From: Lachnospiraceae bacterium
GTDB taxonomy: Bacteria > Bacillota > Clostridia > Lachnospirales > Lachnospiraceae
DNA: 33,505 nt
Direction of reading: 5' to 3'
Assembly (NCBI GenBank): GCA_022793065.1
Contig: JAAWCE010000005.1
Location: forward strand, 1 to 33,505
The notes under the pieces were generated by a model that saw only the letters and a program-made list of their open reading frames with translations, ran no database searches and was not told the DNA's origin. Position numbers and translations under genes: made by a program. Positions 7,841 to 15,879 of the stretch are shown here, in pieces (within the stretch, counting starts at the first letter, position 1; every line of letters begins with the position of its first letter).

Positions 7841-9973
7841 TTATTCATGATGTTTCTCCGGAATAAACGTTCTGCCGGACGCCGTATCCTCCTGAAACGC
7901 TTCCTTTGCCTCCCCGATAGCCTCCTTGCAGAATACATCTTGAGACTGATAGATATGCTTTCCCCGTTTATCCGCTTTCTCGTAAGTCCCATCCTCCTGT
8001 AATACGGAAGCCTTTACATTGTCCTTTAACTGGCACTGGAGAATGTGCAGAAGCTTCTCCTTCAGTTCCGTCCGCTCCACCGGGAATAAGATTTCCACAC
8101 GCCGCTCCAGATTACGGGGCATCCAATCCGCACTGCTGCAATAAATCTCGTAATGCTCATCATTTTCAAAATAGAAGATTCTGCTGTGCTCCAGGAAATT
8201 TCCTACAATAGACCGCACCGTAATGTTTTCACTGACGCCTTTTATGCCCGTCTTCAGGCAACAGATGCCTCGTATAATCAAATCTATCTTTACCCCCGCC
8301 GCACTGGCCTCATAGAGGGCGGCAATCATATCCTGGTCACAGAGAGAATTCATCTTCGCAATGATGCGGGCCGGACGGCCGGAACGAGCATATTTCTTCT
8401 CCCGATCAATCAAATAAAGGAATCTGTCTTTCAGCCACAAAGGAGCCAGCGCCAGTTTATTCCACGCAAGGGGTTCAGAATAGCCGGAAAGCATGTTGAA
8501 TACCGCTGTTGCATCTTCTCCTATGGCTTCAGAACAAGTCAAGAGTCCAATGTCCGTATACAGTTTGGCGGTGGCGTCGTTATAATTTCCCGTGCCAAGA
8601 TGCACATAACGACGGATTCCATCCTCTTCCCTGCGCACCACCAATGTAATCTTGCTGTGAGTCTTTAATCCCAGCAATCCATATATTACATGACATCCGG
8701 CCTTTTCCAGCTTTTTTGCCCATACTATATTATTTTCCTCGTCAAAACGAGCTTTCAATTCCACCAGCACCGTGACCTGCTTGCCATTGTCCGCAGCTTT
8801 CTCCAGCGCCGCTATAATAGGAGAATTCCCGCTAACTCGGTATAACGTCTGCTTAATGGCAAGTACCTCCGGGTCCTTAGCTGCCTGTCGGATAAATTCC
8901 ACCACCGGTTCAAAGGACTGGTAAGGATGATGAAGCAGTATATCCCCCTTTTTAATTTCATCGAAAATAACGCAGCCCGCCGGAAGCTGGGGCACTTGCT
9001 GAGGTATAAAAGCCGGTGCCTTCAAATGCTGGAATCCTTCCATTCCATACAATTTCATCAGCACGGTCAAATCCAACGGCCCGTCTATGACATAAATATT
9101 TTCCTCTTCAATGTGCAGTTCTTCTTTCAGTATTTTCAAAAGCCGCTTATCACAGCCCGCTTCCACCTCCAGACGGATTGCTTCACCCCGCTGACGCTTC
9201 TTGACCTGCTTCTCAATCTCTTTCAAAAGATCCGCCGCTTCATCCTCCGCAATGGTCAAATCCGCATTTCGCATAATTCTAAACGGATAAGCGCACACAA
9301 TATCATTGCTCAGGAATAGCTTCTGTATATTCCTTTCTATGATTTCTTCCAGCAAAATTATCTTCTTTCCCCTGCCCTCTTTGGGAAGTTCCACAATACG
9401 ACTGAGCACGCCGGGTACCTGCACCGTAGCAAATTCCAATTCTTCCTTGCTGTTCTTCTTATGTACCAGCGCGGCAATATTCAGCGTTTTATTTCTAATC
9501 AGAGGAAACGGCCGTGAAGAGTCTAATGCCATGGGCGTCAGCACCGGATACACATGTTCCTCAAAATACTGATCTACAAAGTCCGCTTCCTCTTCTGTCA
9601 AATCCTCATGTCTTCCGATGATCTGCAGACCATTCTGCCGAAGCTGCGGCACAAGAGAACGATTATACGTAGAATATTGCAGATCCACCAACCCATGAAT
9701 GGCCGTATTTAAATGTTCCAACTGCTGCATTGGATTCATGCCCGCTATATCCTGCTTCTGATATTTTGCATTTACCATATCCCACAGCGACGCCACTCGA
9801 ATCATAAAAAATTCATCCAGGTTGGAAGCGGTTATGCTTAAAAATTTTATGCGCTCAAACAACGGAATCGTCTTGTCCCTGGCTTCATTCAATACCCTCT
9901 GGTCAAACAAAAGCCAGCTCATTTCTCTATTGGTATAATATTTCGGATTACGGAAATTAATTTCACCCATCAT
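7841..9973 (-). CDS. ppk1: Polyphosphate kinase 1
   Basis: Reversibly polymerises the gamma-phosphate of ATP into inorganic polyphosphate via a phosphohistidine. 710 aa, full family length. The N-terminal domain starts YYTNREMSWLLFDQRVLNEA; a phospholipase-D-like catalytic region carries YRVSGNSPII, VELKARFDEENNI and GLKTHSKITLVV, whose His (about 439) is the expected autophosphorylated residue. A second HxK-type region (FLEHSRIFYF) lies near 590. Two adjacent ATGs (9971 and 9968) are both possible after AGGGG; the second is slightly better spaced. It sits directly downstream of ppx (23 bp), so making and degrading polyphosphate are coupled in one transcript. Confidence 0.96.
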   Translation of the reverse strand: MMGEINFRNPKYYTNREMSWLLFDQRVLNEARDKTIPLFERIKFLSITASNLDEFFMIRVASLWDMVNAKYQKQDIAGMNPMQQLEHLNTAIHGLVDLQYSTYNRSLVPQLRQNGLQIIGRHEDLTEEEADFVDQYFEEHVYPVLTPMALDSSRPFPLIRNKTLNIAALVHKKNSKEELEFATVQVPGVLSRIVELPKEGRGKKIILLEEIIERNIQKLFLSNDIVCAYPFRIMRNADLTIAEDEAADLLKEIEKQVKKRQRGEAIRLEVEAGCDKRLLKILKEELHIEEENIYVIDGPLDLTVLMKLYGMEGFQHLKAPAFIPQQVPQLPAGCVIFDEIKKGDILLHHPYQSFEPVVEFIRQAAKDPEVLAIKQTLYRVSGNSPIIAALEKAADNGKQVTVLVELKARFDEENNIVWAKKLEKAGCHVIYGLLGLKTHSKITLVVRREEDGIRRYVHLGTGNYNDATAKLYTDIGLLTCSEAIGEDATAVFNMLSGYSEPLAWNKLALAPLWLKDRFLYLIDREKKYARSGRPARIIAKMNSLCDQDMIAALYEASAAGVKIDLIIRGICCLKTGIKGVSENITVRSIVGNFLEHSRIFYFENDEHYEIYCSSADWMPRNLERRVEILFPVERTELKEKLLHILQCQLKDNVKASVLQEDGTYEKADKRGKHIYQSQDVFCKEAIGEAKEAFQEDTASGRTFIPEKHHE

Positions 9974-9996
9974 TGCACCCCTAACATTTTATATAC

Positions 9997-11538
9997 TTAA
10001 AAAATCTTGCGCTGTTTCAGAATCGGTTCCACACTGAACACTTCCTGAAAAAATTCTCCCCGGCGTTCAAAATACCCCTTTTCCAAAGTGATATCTTCCT
10101 GGGTATCCACCGTCAGAATCAATGTATTGTCCGTAAGTGTTGCTTTCAGCCCTTTCAATTTTTGTTTGTGGCTTCTGTCTAAGCCGCTCCCCATACGCAG
10201 TATTGCCGTCAGCTTTGCCACCACCAGGAAAGAAGTTCCGTCCAGACCGCCCGCCCCTGCCTGCTGCCAGTCATAGATATACCTGCTATGGTTAAAACGC
10301 ACCACATTAGCCACAACCTCCCTCTCCAACTGGGACAATCCTATGATTTCCGTAGCCATAATGATCTGATAGGAGGTCTCACCGATATCCGTCATGCTGA
10401 CATATTTGCCGCAATCATATAGAATCGTGGCAAGACGCAGATAAAGACGCTCTCTTTTTCCCAGTCCATGGACTTTTTTCATACTGTCGAAAATGGTTGT
10501 GGTAATATTTTCCAACGTCTCGGAACGCTTCTTGCTTCCCATATAGCGTTTGCTCACATTGATGGCGCAAGCCACAATATCCTGTTCAAAATCATGCTCC
10601 CCGCGAAACATTTTCATTTTTTCCGCATATTCATAGGCTATCCCGTCGCAGAGTGTAACCCCCGGCGCCCAGATACGCTGTGCTCCCATCAGCACCGCTA
10701 TATTCTTTGTAAGCACACCGCTGATAAATACTAAGGGAACTCTTTCTTCGGGAATATCCATAAAGTGAGCCACCTGGGTTGGACTTTTAGACCGGAGCGC
10801 CTCCATAAAAGACGCAAAATCCGACTCTTCCAGAAGTAATTTCCCCTCCTTCCCCCTGGTGCGTACCACCCAGGGAGAAATATATTCATCCACTACAATC
10901 AAGTTCTTAATCTCTCTATCCTTTAAATACAGCTTTTTATATGTTCCAAGCTGCGCCATAGCCATCTCGTTAATCAAACTCTCCGTGCGGAAGCTTTTGG
11001 GCGCAAAACGGTTCAGATAATCTTGAATACGCAATACTCCCAGCCTGAGATTCTGTGTAGACACCAGCGTATCATTGTCAAAAAGGGACAACTGAATACT
11101 ACCGCCCCCTATATCCAAAATGGCCGTTTTCTCCTCAATAATTTTACGAAAATTTTCACTTTTGGCAGCCACCGCCTTATAATCCAGAAACCGCTGCTCG
11201 GAATTGTTCAAAATCTCCACTTTAATCCCTGTGCGCTGAGCAATCTGGTCCTGGACGATGGTTGTATTCTCCGTTTCCCGAATGGCGCTGGTGCCATATG
11301 CCTTATAGTTTTCCACCTTATAGGAATTCATAATACCGGAAAATTCTTTTAATGTCCTACAGAGCTCATCCATTTTCTCTTTGCTGATTTTACCTTTGGC
11401 AAACGTATCCGAACCCAAATCCAGCCTTCTGCCGATACAATCAATTTCCCGCATATTATTTTTCCCGGAAAACTCAAATATTTTCATGGTCAGCTCATAG
11501 CTCCCCACATCAATTGCAGCAAAAGTTCTCGCACTCAT
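9997..11538 (-). CDS. ppx: Ppx/GppA-type exopolyphosphatase
   Basis: ASKHA-fold phosphatase that removes terminal phosphate from polyphosphate and/or converts pppGpp to ppGpp. About 513 aa. The first ATPase-like motif is AAIDVGSYELTMKIF, the second AILDIGGGSIQLSLF (around 135). The C-terminal third resembles the HD-like extension of long Ppx proteins (LYDCGKY where LHDIGK would be canonical), suggesting a non-catalytic HD fold. The frame opens with TTG at 11544, but the ATG at 11536-11538 lies better placed after AGGAGGGAG. Whether it prefers polyP or pppGpp cannot be read from sequence; adjacency to ppk1 favours polyP. Confidence 0.9.
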   Translation of the reverse strand: MSARTFAAIDVGSYELTMKIFEFSGKNNMREIDCIGRRLDLGSDTFAKGKISKEKMDELCRTLKEFSGIMNSYKVENYKAYGTSAIRETENTTIVQDQIAQRTGIKVEILNNSEQRFLDYKAVAAKSENFRKIIEEKTAILDIGGGSIQLSLFDNDTLVSTQNLRLGVLRIQDYLNRFAPKSFRTESLINEMAMAQLGTYKKLYLKDREIKNLIVVDEYISPWVVRTRGKEGKLLLEESDFASFMEALRSKSPTQVAHFMDIPEERVPLVFISGVLTKNIAVLMGAQRIWAPGVTLCDGIAYEYAEKMKMFRGEHDFEQDIVACAINVSKRYMGSKKRSETLENITTTIFDSMKKVHGLGKRERLYLRLATILYDCGKYVSMTDIGETSYQIIMATEIIGLSQLEREVVANVVRFNHSRYIYDWQQAGAGGLDGTSFLVVAKLTAILRMGSGLDRSHKQKLKGLKATLTDNTLILTVDTQEDITLEKGYFERRGEFFQEVFSVEPILKQRKIF

Positions 11539-11576
11539 CTGCAATCTCCCTCCTGTCCGCCGTAATCATATTATTT

Positions 11577-12917
11577 TTACACAAATCCCAATAAATAATC
11601 TATAAATTGCTGTGCGGTCCGCCCTGACAGCCCTCCATGGGAAAGCTCCCATTTGTTGGCCTGCAGCAGCAACTCTTCCTCCGGCATATGGATACCGTTT
11701 CGCTCCGCCAACGCTTTTACAATCCCCTGGAACTGTTTTTTATCCGGCGCACCGAAATAAATCGTTACGCCAAACCGATATACCAGAGACAACTTTTCCT
11801 GTACCGTATCACTGGTGTGCATATCCTGTCGGATTTCTTCTTTATCCCTATAGTTCTCCCGTATCAAATGCCGTCTGTTGGAAGTGGCATAAATCAAAAT
11901 ATTATCCGGCTTTCTTTCCAGCCCGCCTTCTATCACCGCTTTTAAATATTTATACTCCGTCTCAAATTCCTCGAAACTCAAATCATCCATATAAATAATA
12001 AATTTATAATTGCGATTTTTAATCTGACCGATGACCTGATTCAAATCCTGAAACTGATGTTTATAAACCTCAATAATTCGTAATCCTCTGCCATAGTATT
12101 CATTTGCTATGGCCTTGATACAGGAAGATTTCCCCGTCCCCGCGTCGCCGTACAACAGACAGTTATTGGCCTTTTTCCCCGACACAAAGGCTTCCGTATT
12201 CTCCACCAGTTTTTGCTTCGCCAGCTCATATCCCACCAAATCATTTAAACTCACATGGGCAATGTTGCGTATAGGTTCAATGCGCGTCTCCTGAGCCTGC
12301 CGCACAATGCGAAATGCCTTGTGAAGCCCAAATCTCCCCACGCCATATTCCTTATAAAACTCAGTAAGGGTATCTTTCATTTCCTTGGCCGTATGATTCT
12401 TGCAAAATTTTTCCGCCAGCGCGCAAATCCTTGCGCAAATTCGGGTATTATAGATCCTTCCCGCCGCCCGCCCGGCGCCTTCAAAAGACCCTCCCGTATA
12501 ATTTTCTATCATGGAAAACTCGTCCACACGAAGCTTCCGGCACAGGGGCTTAAAATCAAAATCGTAAAACTCCTTAAAAATCACAATATCATGAAGTACT
12601 GCATCATTAATACTTCCCTGTATCTCTCCCCGAATCTCACAACTGCAGCTATAACTGTTCTCATTATTCACCAGAAGGTCCGCCAGATAGCAATGCCAAA
12701 GATTCCCATGAAATCCATAAGTTCCCGCCAGTTCTATCAGCCTGTGAATACAATCATAAAACAATGCCCTCATAGCCTCAAACGAGCGGCTGCGTCTTCC
12801 AATCACTTCACTTTCCTGGGTTCCGGCTTCCATGTAATGAGACATGATCCACGCCATATCATGCAGCAGCTCCCCATCCTGTAATGTTCTGTATACGATC
12901 AATTCCTGTTCTCTCAT
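11577..12917 (-). CDS. DUF815-type AAA+ ATPase
   Basis: 446-aa cytosolic ATP-binding protein. The C-terminal half is a DUF815/AAA module: Walker A GDAGTGKSS (about 255-263), Walker B IIYMDDLSFE, sensor-like IYATSNRRHL followed by arginine-rich RENYRDKEEIRQD. The N-terminal ~200 residues are helical with no recognised fold. It starts one base after the pheA stop (TGATATG), so translation is coupled to pheA. Function of the family is unknown; it is not an amino-acid enzyme, and its position between pheA and ppx is unexplained. Confidence 0.85.
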   Translation of the reverse strand: MREQELIVYRTLQDGELLHDMAWIMSHYMEAGTQESEVIGRRSRSFEAMRALFYDCIHRLIELAGTYGFHGNLWHCYLADLLVNNENSYSCSCEIRGEIQGSINDAVLHDIVIFKEFYDFDFKPLCRKLRVDEFSMIENYTGGSFEGAGRAAGRIYNTRICARICALAEKFCKNHTAKEMKDTLTEFYKEYGVGRFGLHKAFRIVRQAQETRIEPIRNIAHVSLNDLVGYELAKQKLVENTEAFVSGKKANNCLLYGDAGTGKSSCIKAIANEYYGRGLRIIEVYKHQFQDLNQVIGQIKNRNYKFIIYMDDLSFEEFETEYKYLKAVIEGGLERKPDNILIYATSNRRHLIRENYRDKEEIRQDMHTSDTVQEKLSLVYRFGVTIYFGAPDKKQFQGIVKALAERNGIHMPEEELLLQANKWELSHGGLSGRTAQQFIDYLLGFV

Positions 12918-12918
12918 A

Positions 12919-14043
12919 TCAGTAATTCCCCAATATCTTCATATTCCGCGCTTCATCCCGCAGTCCCCGCAGCGCATTCTTCACGGCGCTATCGGCCAGA
13001 TTTCCTTCAAAATCTATAAAAAAACGATATTCCCAATTCCTGTCCTCTACAGGACGGCTTTCAATTTTAGTCATATTCAAATGATTGTAAATAAAGTGGG
13101 ACAACATATGATACAGCGAACCGCTCTCATGAGGTATCTCAAAACATATACTGACCTTTTTCGCATCCTTCCTAAAAATCTTCTGGTTGGTAACTATGAT
13201 AAACCTGGTGGAATTGGTCCCAGAATGATTGACTCCTTTTTTGAGCACTTCAAGCCCATACACCTGCGCCGCATGTGCTCCCGCAATGGCAGCCTGCCTC
13301 TTATCCTGTTCTTTTGCCACTTTTTCCGCCGCAAAGGCATTGTTCTGCATACTGATTTGTTTCCAGTTATGGTTTTCCAAATATTTTGAACTCTGCATCA
13401 GGGATTGAGGATGGGAGCAGACCGTTTCAATATCCTCCAAAACCGCTCCCGGAACTCCTAACAGACAATGTTCAATCTCAATAATCTGTTCCGCCACAAT
13501 GTAATTCTCATATTCCTGCAGCAAATCATAGATTTCATTCACAATCCCCGCCGTGGAATTCTCAATAGGAAGCACCGCAAAATCCGCGCTTCCCTCTTCG
13601 ATAGCACCCATAGCGTCTCTGAACGTCTCCACATGAAAGCTTTTCACTTCATTGCCGAAATACCGCAGCATGGCCGCCTGGGAATAAGCGCCTTCCGCTC
13701 CCTGGAACACCACTCTGGCCTTTTGAGTGTCCAGCTCGTCCACACCAATAAAAGGCAGCTTTCCCTGGCTTCCTTTCTCCGTCAACATTTGATATTGAAG
13801 TTTCCTGCTCATAGACATAATCTGCTCAAACAGTTCCGTCACTCCCATACCGTTAAATTCGTTGTGCGCCAATGAAGCCACTTTTGCAAGCTTCTCCGTT
13901 TCACGCTGCCTGTCAAATACCTTTTTCCCTGTGCCAATCTTGTATTCAGCCACCTGCCTGCAAATTTCCATCCGCTGTTCAAACAACGCCACAATTTGGG
14001 CGTCAATGACATCAATTTGTTCCCGTAACTGGCTTAACTCCAT
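12919..14043 (-). CDS. pheA: Bifunctional chorismate mutase / prephenate dehydratase
   Basis: Converts chorismate to prephenate and prephenate to phenylpyruvate for phenylalanine synthesis. 374 aa from the chosen ATG. Residues 1-90 are an AroQ-type helical mutase (LREQIDVIDAQIVALFEQR). The dehydratase follows (VVFQGAEGAYSQAA, catalytic NSTRFIIV), then a C-terminal ACT domain with the ESRP motif tied to Phe feedback binding; the companion GALxxxL motif appears as SGSLYHML. The frame runs 18 codons further upstream, but the ATG at 14041-14043 has GGGAGGTG at good spacing and a typical N-terminus. It is the first gene of the six-gene run and sits behind a structured leader. Confidence 0.95.
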   Translation of the reverse strand: MELSQLREQIDVIDAQIVALFEQRMEICRQVAEYKIGTGKKVFDRQRETEKLAKVASLAHNEFNGMGVTELFEQIMSMSRKLQYQMLTEKGSQGKLPFIGVDELDTQKARVVFQGAEGAYSQAAMLRYFGNEVKSFHVETFRDAMGAIEEGSADFAVLPIENSTAGIVNEIYDLLQEYENYIVAEQIIEIEHCLLGVPGAVLEDIETVCSHPQSLMQSSKYLENHNWKQISMQNNAFAAEKVAKEQDKRQAAIAGAHAAQVYGLEVLKKGVNHSGTNSTRFIIVTNQKIFRKDAKKVSICFEIPHESGSLYHMLSHFIYNHLNMTKIESRPVEDRNWEYRFFIDFEGNLADSAVKNALRGLRDEARNMKILGNY

Positions 14044-14052
14044 TTTTACACC

Positions 14053-14100
14053 TCCCAGTGCGCCTAAAGAGGGGTGTTTACACACCCTCCTGCGCACATA
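14053..14100 (-). promoter_or_regulatory. Leader hairpin before pheA, with short upstream ORF
   Basis: Minus strand: GTGCGC and GCGCAC enclose GAGGGTGT-GTAA-ACACCC(C)TC, a long hairpin ending about 5 nt before the GGGAGGTG ribosome site of pheA. Upstream AAGGAGTG is followed by a short frame ending in the hairpin (MVCAQEGV, or a 14-codon version from TTG). The peptide has no Phe codons, so it does not look like a classical phe attenuator. Confidence 0.45.
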
Positions 14101-14169
14101 CCATACAATATTTCACTCCTTATGATTACTGTTTTCTCTCAATCTGTAACCGAAGTTTTTCTTTTTTCT

Positions 14170-14198
14170 ATCTTATACCAAAACAATCTTGATAGCAA
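14170..14198 (-). promoter_or_regulatory. Promoter of the pheA-to-HAD operon
   Basis: Minus strand TTGCTA (14198-14193), 17 bp, TAAGAT (14175-14170). An alternative register uses TATAAG with an upstream TG (extended -10). Its -35 overlaps the -35 of the divergent promoter. Confidence 0.5.
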
Positions 14199-14217
14199 GT
14201 AAAAAGGGGTGTAAAAT
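14189..14217 (+). promoter_or_regulatory. Promoter of the DUF5050 gene
   Basis: TTGATA (14189-14194), 17 bp, TAAAAT (14212-14217). The predicted start point near 14224 would leave no ribosome site for an ATG at 14229, which supports the ATG at 14253. Confidence 0.6.
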
Positions 14218-14252
14218 ATAAGGAAAGAATGTGTGAAAGGATTAAGAACATT

Positions 14253-15266
14253 ATGAAAAAATCAATTAAAATTACACTGGCCATACTGGCCACAATCCTT
14301 GTGATTGCATTCCTGGGCTGGTCGCTCCTGTCCGGCCGTATCACAATGAACCCCGCCGGCACCATAGGCAATACCGCGGGCAATCTATACAACGACGGAA
14401 TGTTTTGCGAATATGACGGTACGGTCTATTTTGTGGACCCCCGGCGCGACGGAGGTATTTTCTCCATGTCTCCCGATGAAAGCAACATCCGTCAAATAAA
14501 TTCCATGCTTGCCCGCAATATTCTTGCCGGCGGCAAATACCTCTACTACTTTCAAACCGGTACTCTGGCCTCCGATACCGGCTACTCCCAGTTGGCCGGA
14601 ACAAAATCATTTAACCGCTGTAAATTAAACGGTACCGCTGACGCCGCCCTGTGTCGGGATGTGGTGTCAACCGCCCAGCTTGTGGACAATTACCTGTACA
14701 CTATGACCACCAAAGGCACAACAAACTCTTTTTACAAGCTGAAAATCGACGGTTCGGAAAAAGTGGATTTGGCCGATTATGTCATCAATCCCGCCTGTGT
14801 CACCGGCGGCATGATGTACTATAGCGGCTCAATGGATCATTACCTCCATCGGCTCAATACCGCAACGGATACGGATCAGGTACTTTGGGAAGGCGCTGTC
14901 TGGAATCCCATTGTGGAAGGCGATTATGTGTATTACATGAATGTATCAGACAATTACAAATTATACCGGTATTCCCTATCGCTGAACACCACTGAAAAGC
15001 TCACCGACGACAGGGTTGACTGCTTCAATTTGGGACAGGGTTATATCTACTATCAGAAAAACGATGCCGTCGCTCCTCAACTGAAAGCAATGCGTATGGA
15101 CGGCAGCGGCGCATGGGCCATCGGTGAGGGCAATTTCACCCATATTAATATGACGTCCCAATATGTATATTTTCAGGTCTTTGGTGACAACCAGACCCTA
15201 TACCACTCCAGAATCGGCAGCAGCAATTACCAGCCCTTTACGGCTGTGGGCAATACTTCAAAATAG
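14253..15266 (+). CDS. DUF5050 membrane-anchored propeller-like protein
   Basis: About 337 aa. An N-terminal membrane segment or signal (MKKSIKITLAILATILVIAF) is followed by an extracytoplasmic region with repeated YYF/VYYMN/LYRYSL blocks typical of DUF5050 and TolB-like beta-propellers. No catalytic residues or lipobox. Such proteins are common in Clostridia and of unknown function. An ATG at 14229 is in frame with AAGGAAAG before it, but the promoter at 14189-14217 would start transcription only a few bases upstream; GAAAGGA serves the ATG at 14253. The stop codon converges on arsR 17 bp away; TAGCAA...TTGCTA covers both stop codons. Confidence 0.75.
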   Translation: MKKSIKITLAILATILVIAFLGWSLLSGRITMNPAGTIGNTAGNLYNDGMFCEYDGTVYFVDPRRDGGIFSMSPDESNIRQINSMLARNILAGGKYLYYFQTGTLASDTGYSQLAGTKSFNRCKLNGTADAALCRDVVSTAQLVDNYLYTMTTKGTTNSFYKLKIDGSEKVDLADYVINPACVTGGMMYYSGSMDHYLHRLNTATDTDQVLWEGAVWNPIVEGDYVYYMNVSDNYKLYRYSLSLNTTEKLTDDRVDCFNLGQGYIYYQKNDAVAPQLKAMRMDGSGAWAIGEGNFTHINMTSQYVYFQVFGDNQTLYHSRIGSSNYQPFTAVGNTSK

Positions 15267-15283
15267 CAAAATCTCGTCACTTG

Positions 15284-15628
15284 CTATTCCTCAATATGGT
15301 CCTGCCCCTGGCTGAGTATGGTGACAATATGCGAATCAGCCAGGGAATAAAATATTGTTTTACCCTCCCGGCGGTTTTTCACCAAATCCATTTGTTTCAG
15401 CACGCGCAATTGGTGGGAAATCGCCGATTGGGACATACCAAGAACAGCGGAAATATCATACACACACATTTCAGCGCTCAGCAATACATACAATATTTTC
15501 AGACGTGTACCGTCTCCAAAAACTTTGAAAAATTCCGCCAGATTTTGAAGTTCTTCCTCAGGGGGCATTTTTTCGTCAATCATTTTCAAAGTCTCTTCAT
15601 CCACATGGATATATTGGTTTTCTTCCAT
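15284..15628 (-). CDS. ArsR/SmtB-family metal-sensing repressor
   Basis: 114-aa winged-helix repressor. HTH: AVLGMSQSAISHQLRVLKQ. The C-terminal helix holds D98-x-H100 and H111-x-x-E114, with exactly the spacing of the alpha-5 zinc site of SmtB (D104, H106, H117, E120), so zinc (or cobalt/cadmium) sensing is likely. The alpha-3 region has only one Cys (MCVYDIS), against a full Cys-type cadmium site. No metal transporter lies nearby, so its target is elsewhere or itself. AGGAGA precedes the ATG at 15628. The 5' leader holds two tandem structured repeats (15641-15873); apbE lies upstream on the same strand, so transcription may come from apbE. Confidence 0.9.
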   Translation of the reverse strand: MEENQYIHVDEETLKMIDEKMPPEEELQNLAEFFKVFGDGTRLKILYVLLSAEMCVYDISAVLGMSQSAISHQLRVLKQMDLVKNRREGKTIFYSLADSHIVTILSQGQDHIEE

Positions 15629-15640
15629 ACATTTCTCCTA

Positions 15641-15873
15641 TTCCAGTTCCGTCTCTTCACTACAGGACCCTTCCAGGGGAGCAATTTTCTGCTGCATAAT
15701 TCGCATCCGAAAATTACTCCCAGGTCCTTTCGTTTCGAGACTGTTTGTTTTCCAGTTCCGTCTCTTCACTACAGGACCCTTCCAGGGGAGCAATTTTCTG
15801 CTGCATAATTCGCATCCGAAAATTACTCCCAGATCCTTTCGTTCTGAGACTGTTTGTTTTCCAGTTCCGTCTC
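15641..15873 (-). repeat. Two tandem 109-bp structured leader repeats plus a 15-bp terminal iteron
   Basis: Units 15641-15749 and 15750-15858 are identical at 106 of 109 positions; each begins (plus strand) with TTCCAGTTCCGTCTC, repeated once more at 15859-15873. Each unit folds as nested stems. In unit one these are GTCTC/GAGAC (15651-15655 / 15737-15741), AGGACC/GGTCCT (15664-15669 / 15723-15728) and a 13-position stem (15677-15689 / 15709-15721). In minus-strand RNA the odd positions are G-U wobbles. The array starts 6 bp after the apbE stop and ends at the arsR ribosome site. A diverged copy lies at 30838-30964. Confidence 0.9.
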
Positions 15874-15879
15874 AAATAT

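Noticed and set aside
14044..14160. T-box or Phe leader peptide for pheA
   Set aside because: No T-box consensus, no Phe codons in the short leader frame and no terminator U-tract.
15641..15873. CRISPR-like array, because a 15-bp motif recurs at fixed period
   Set aside because: The 94-bp stretches between iterons are nearly identical and self-pairing, not unique spacers, and no cas genes are present.
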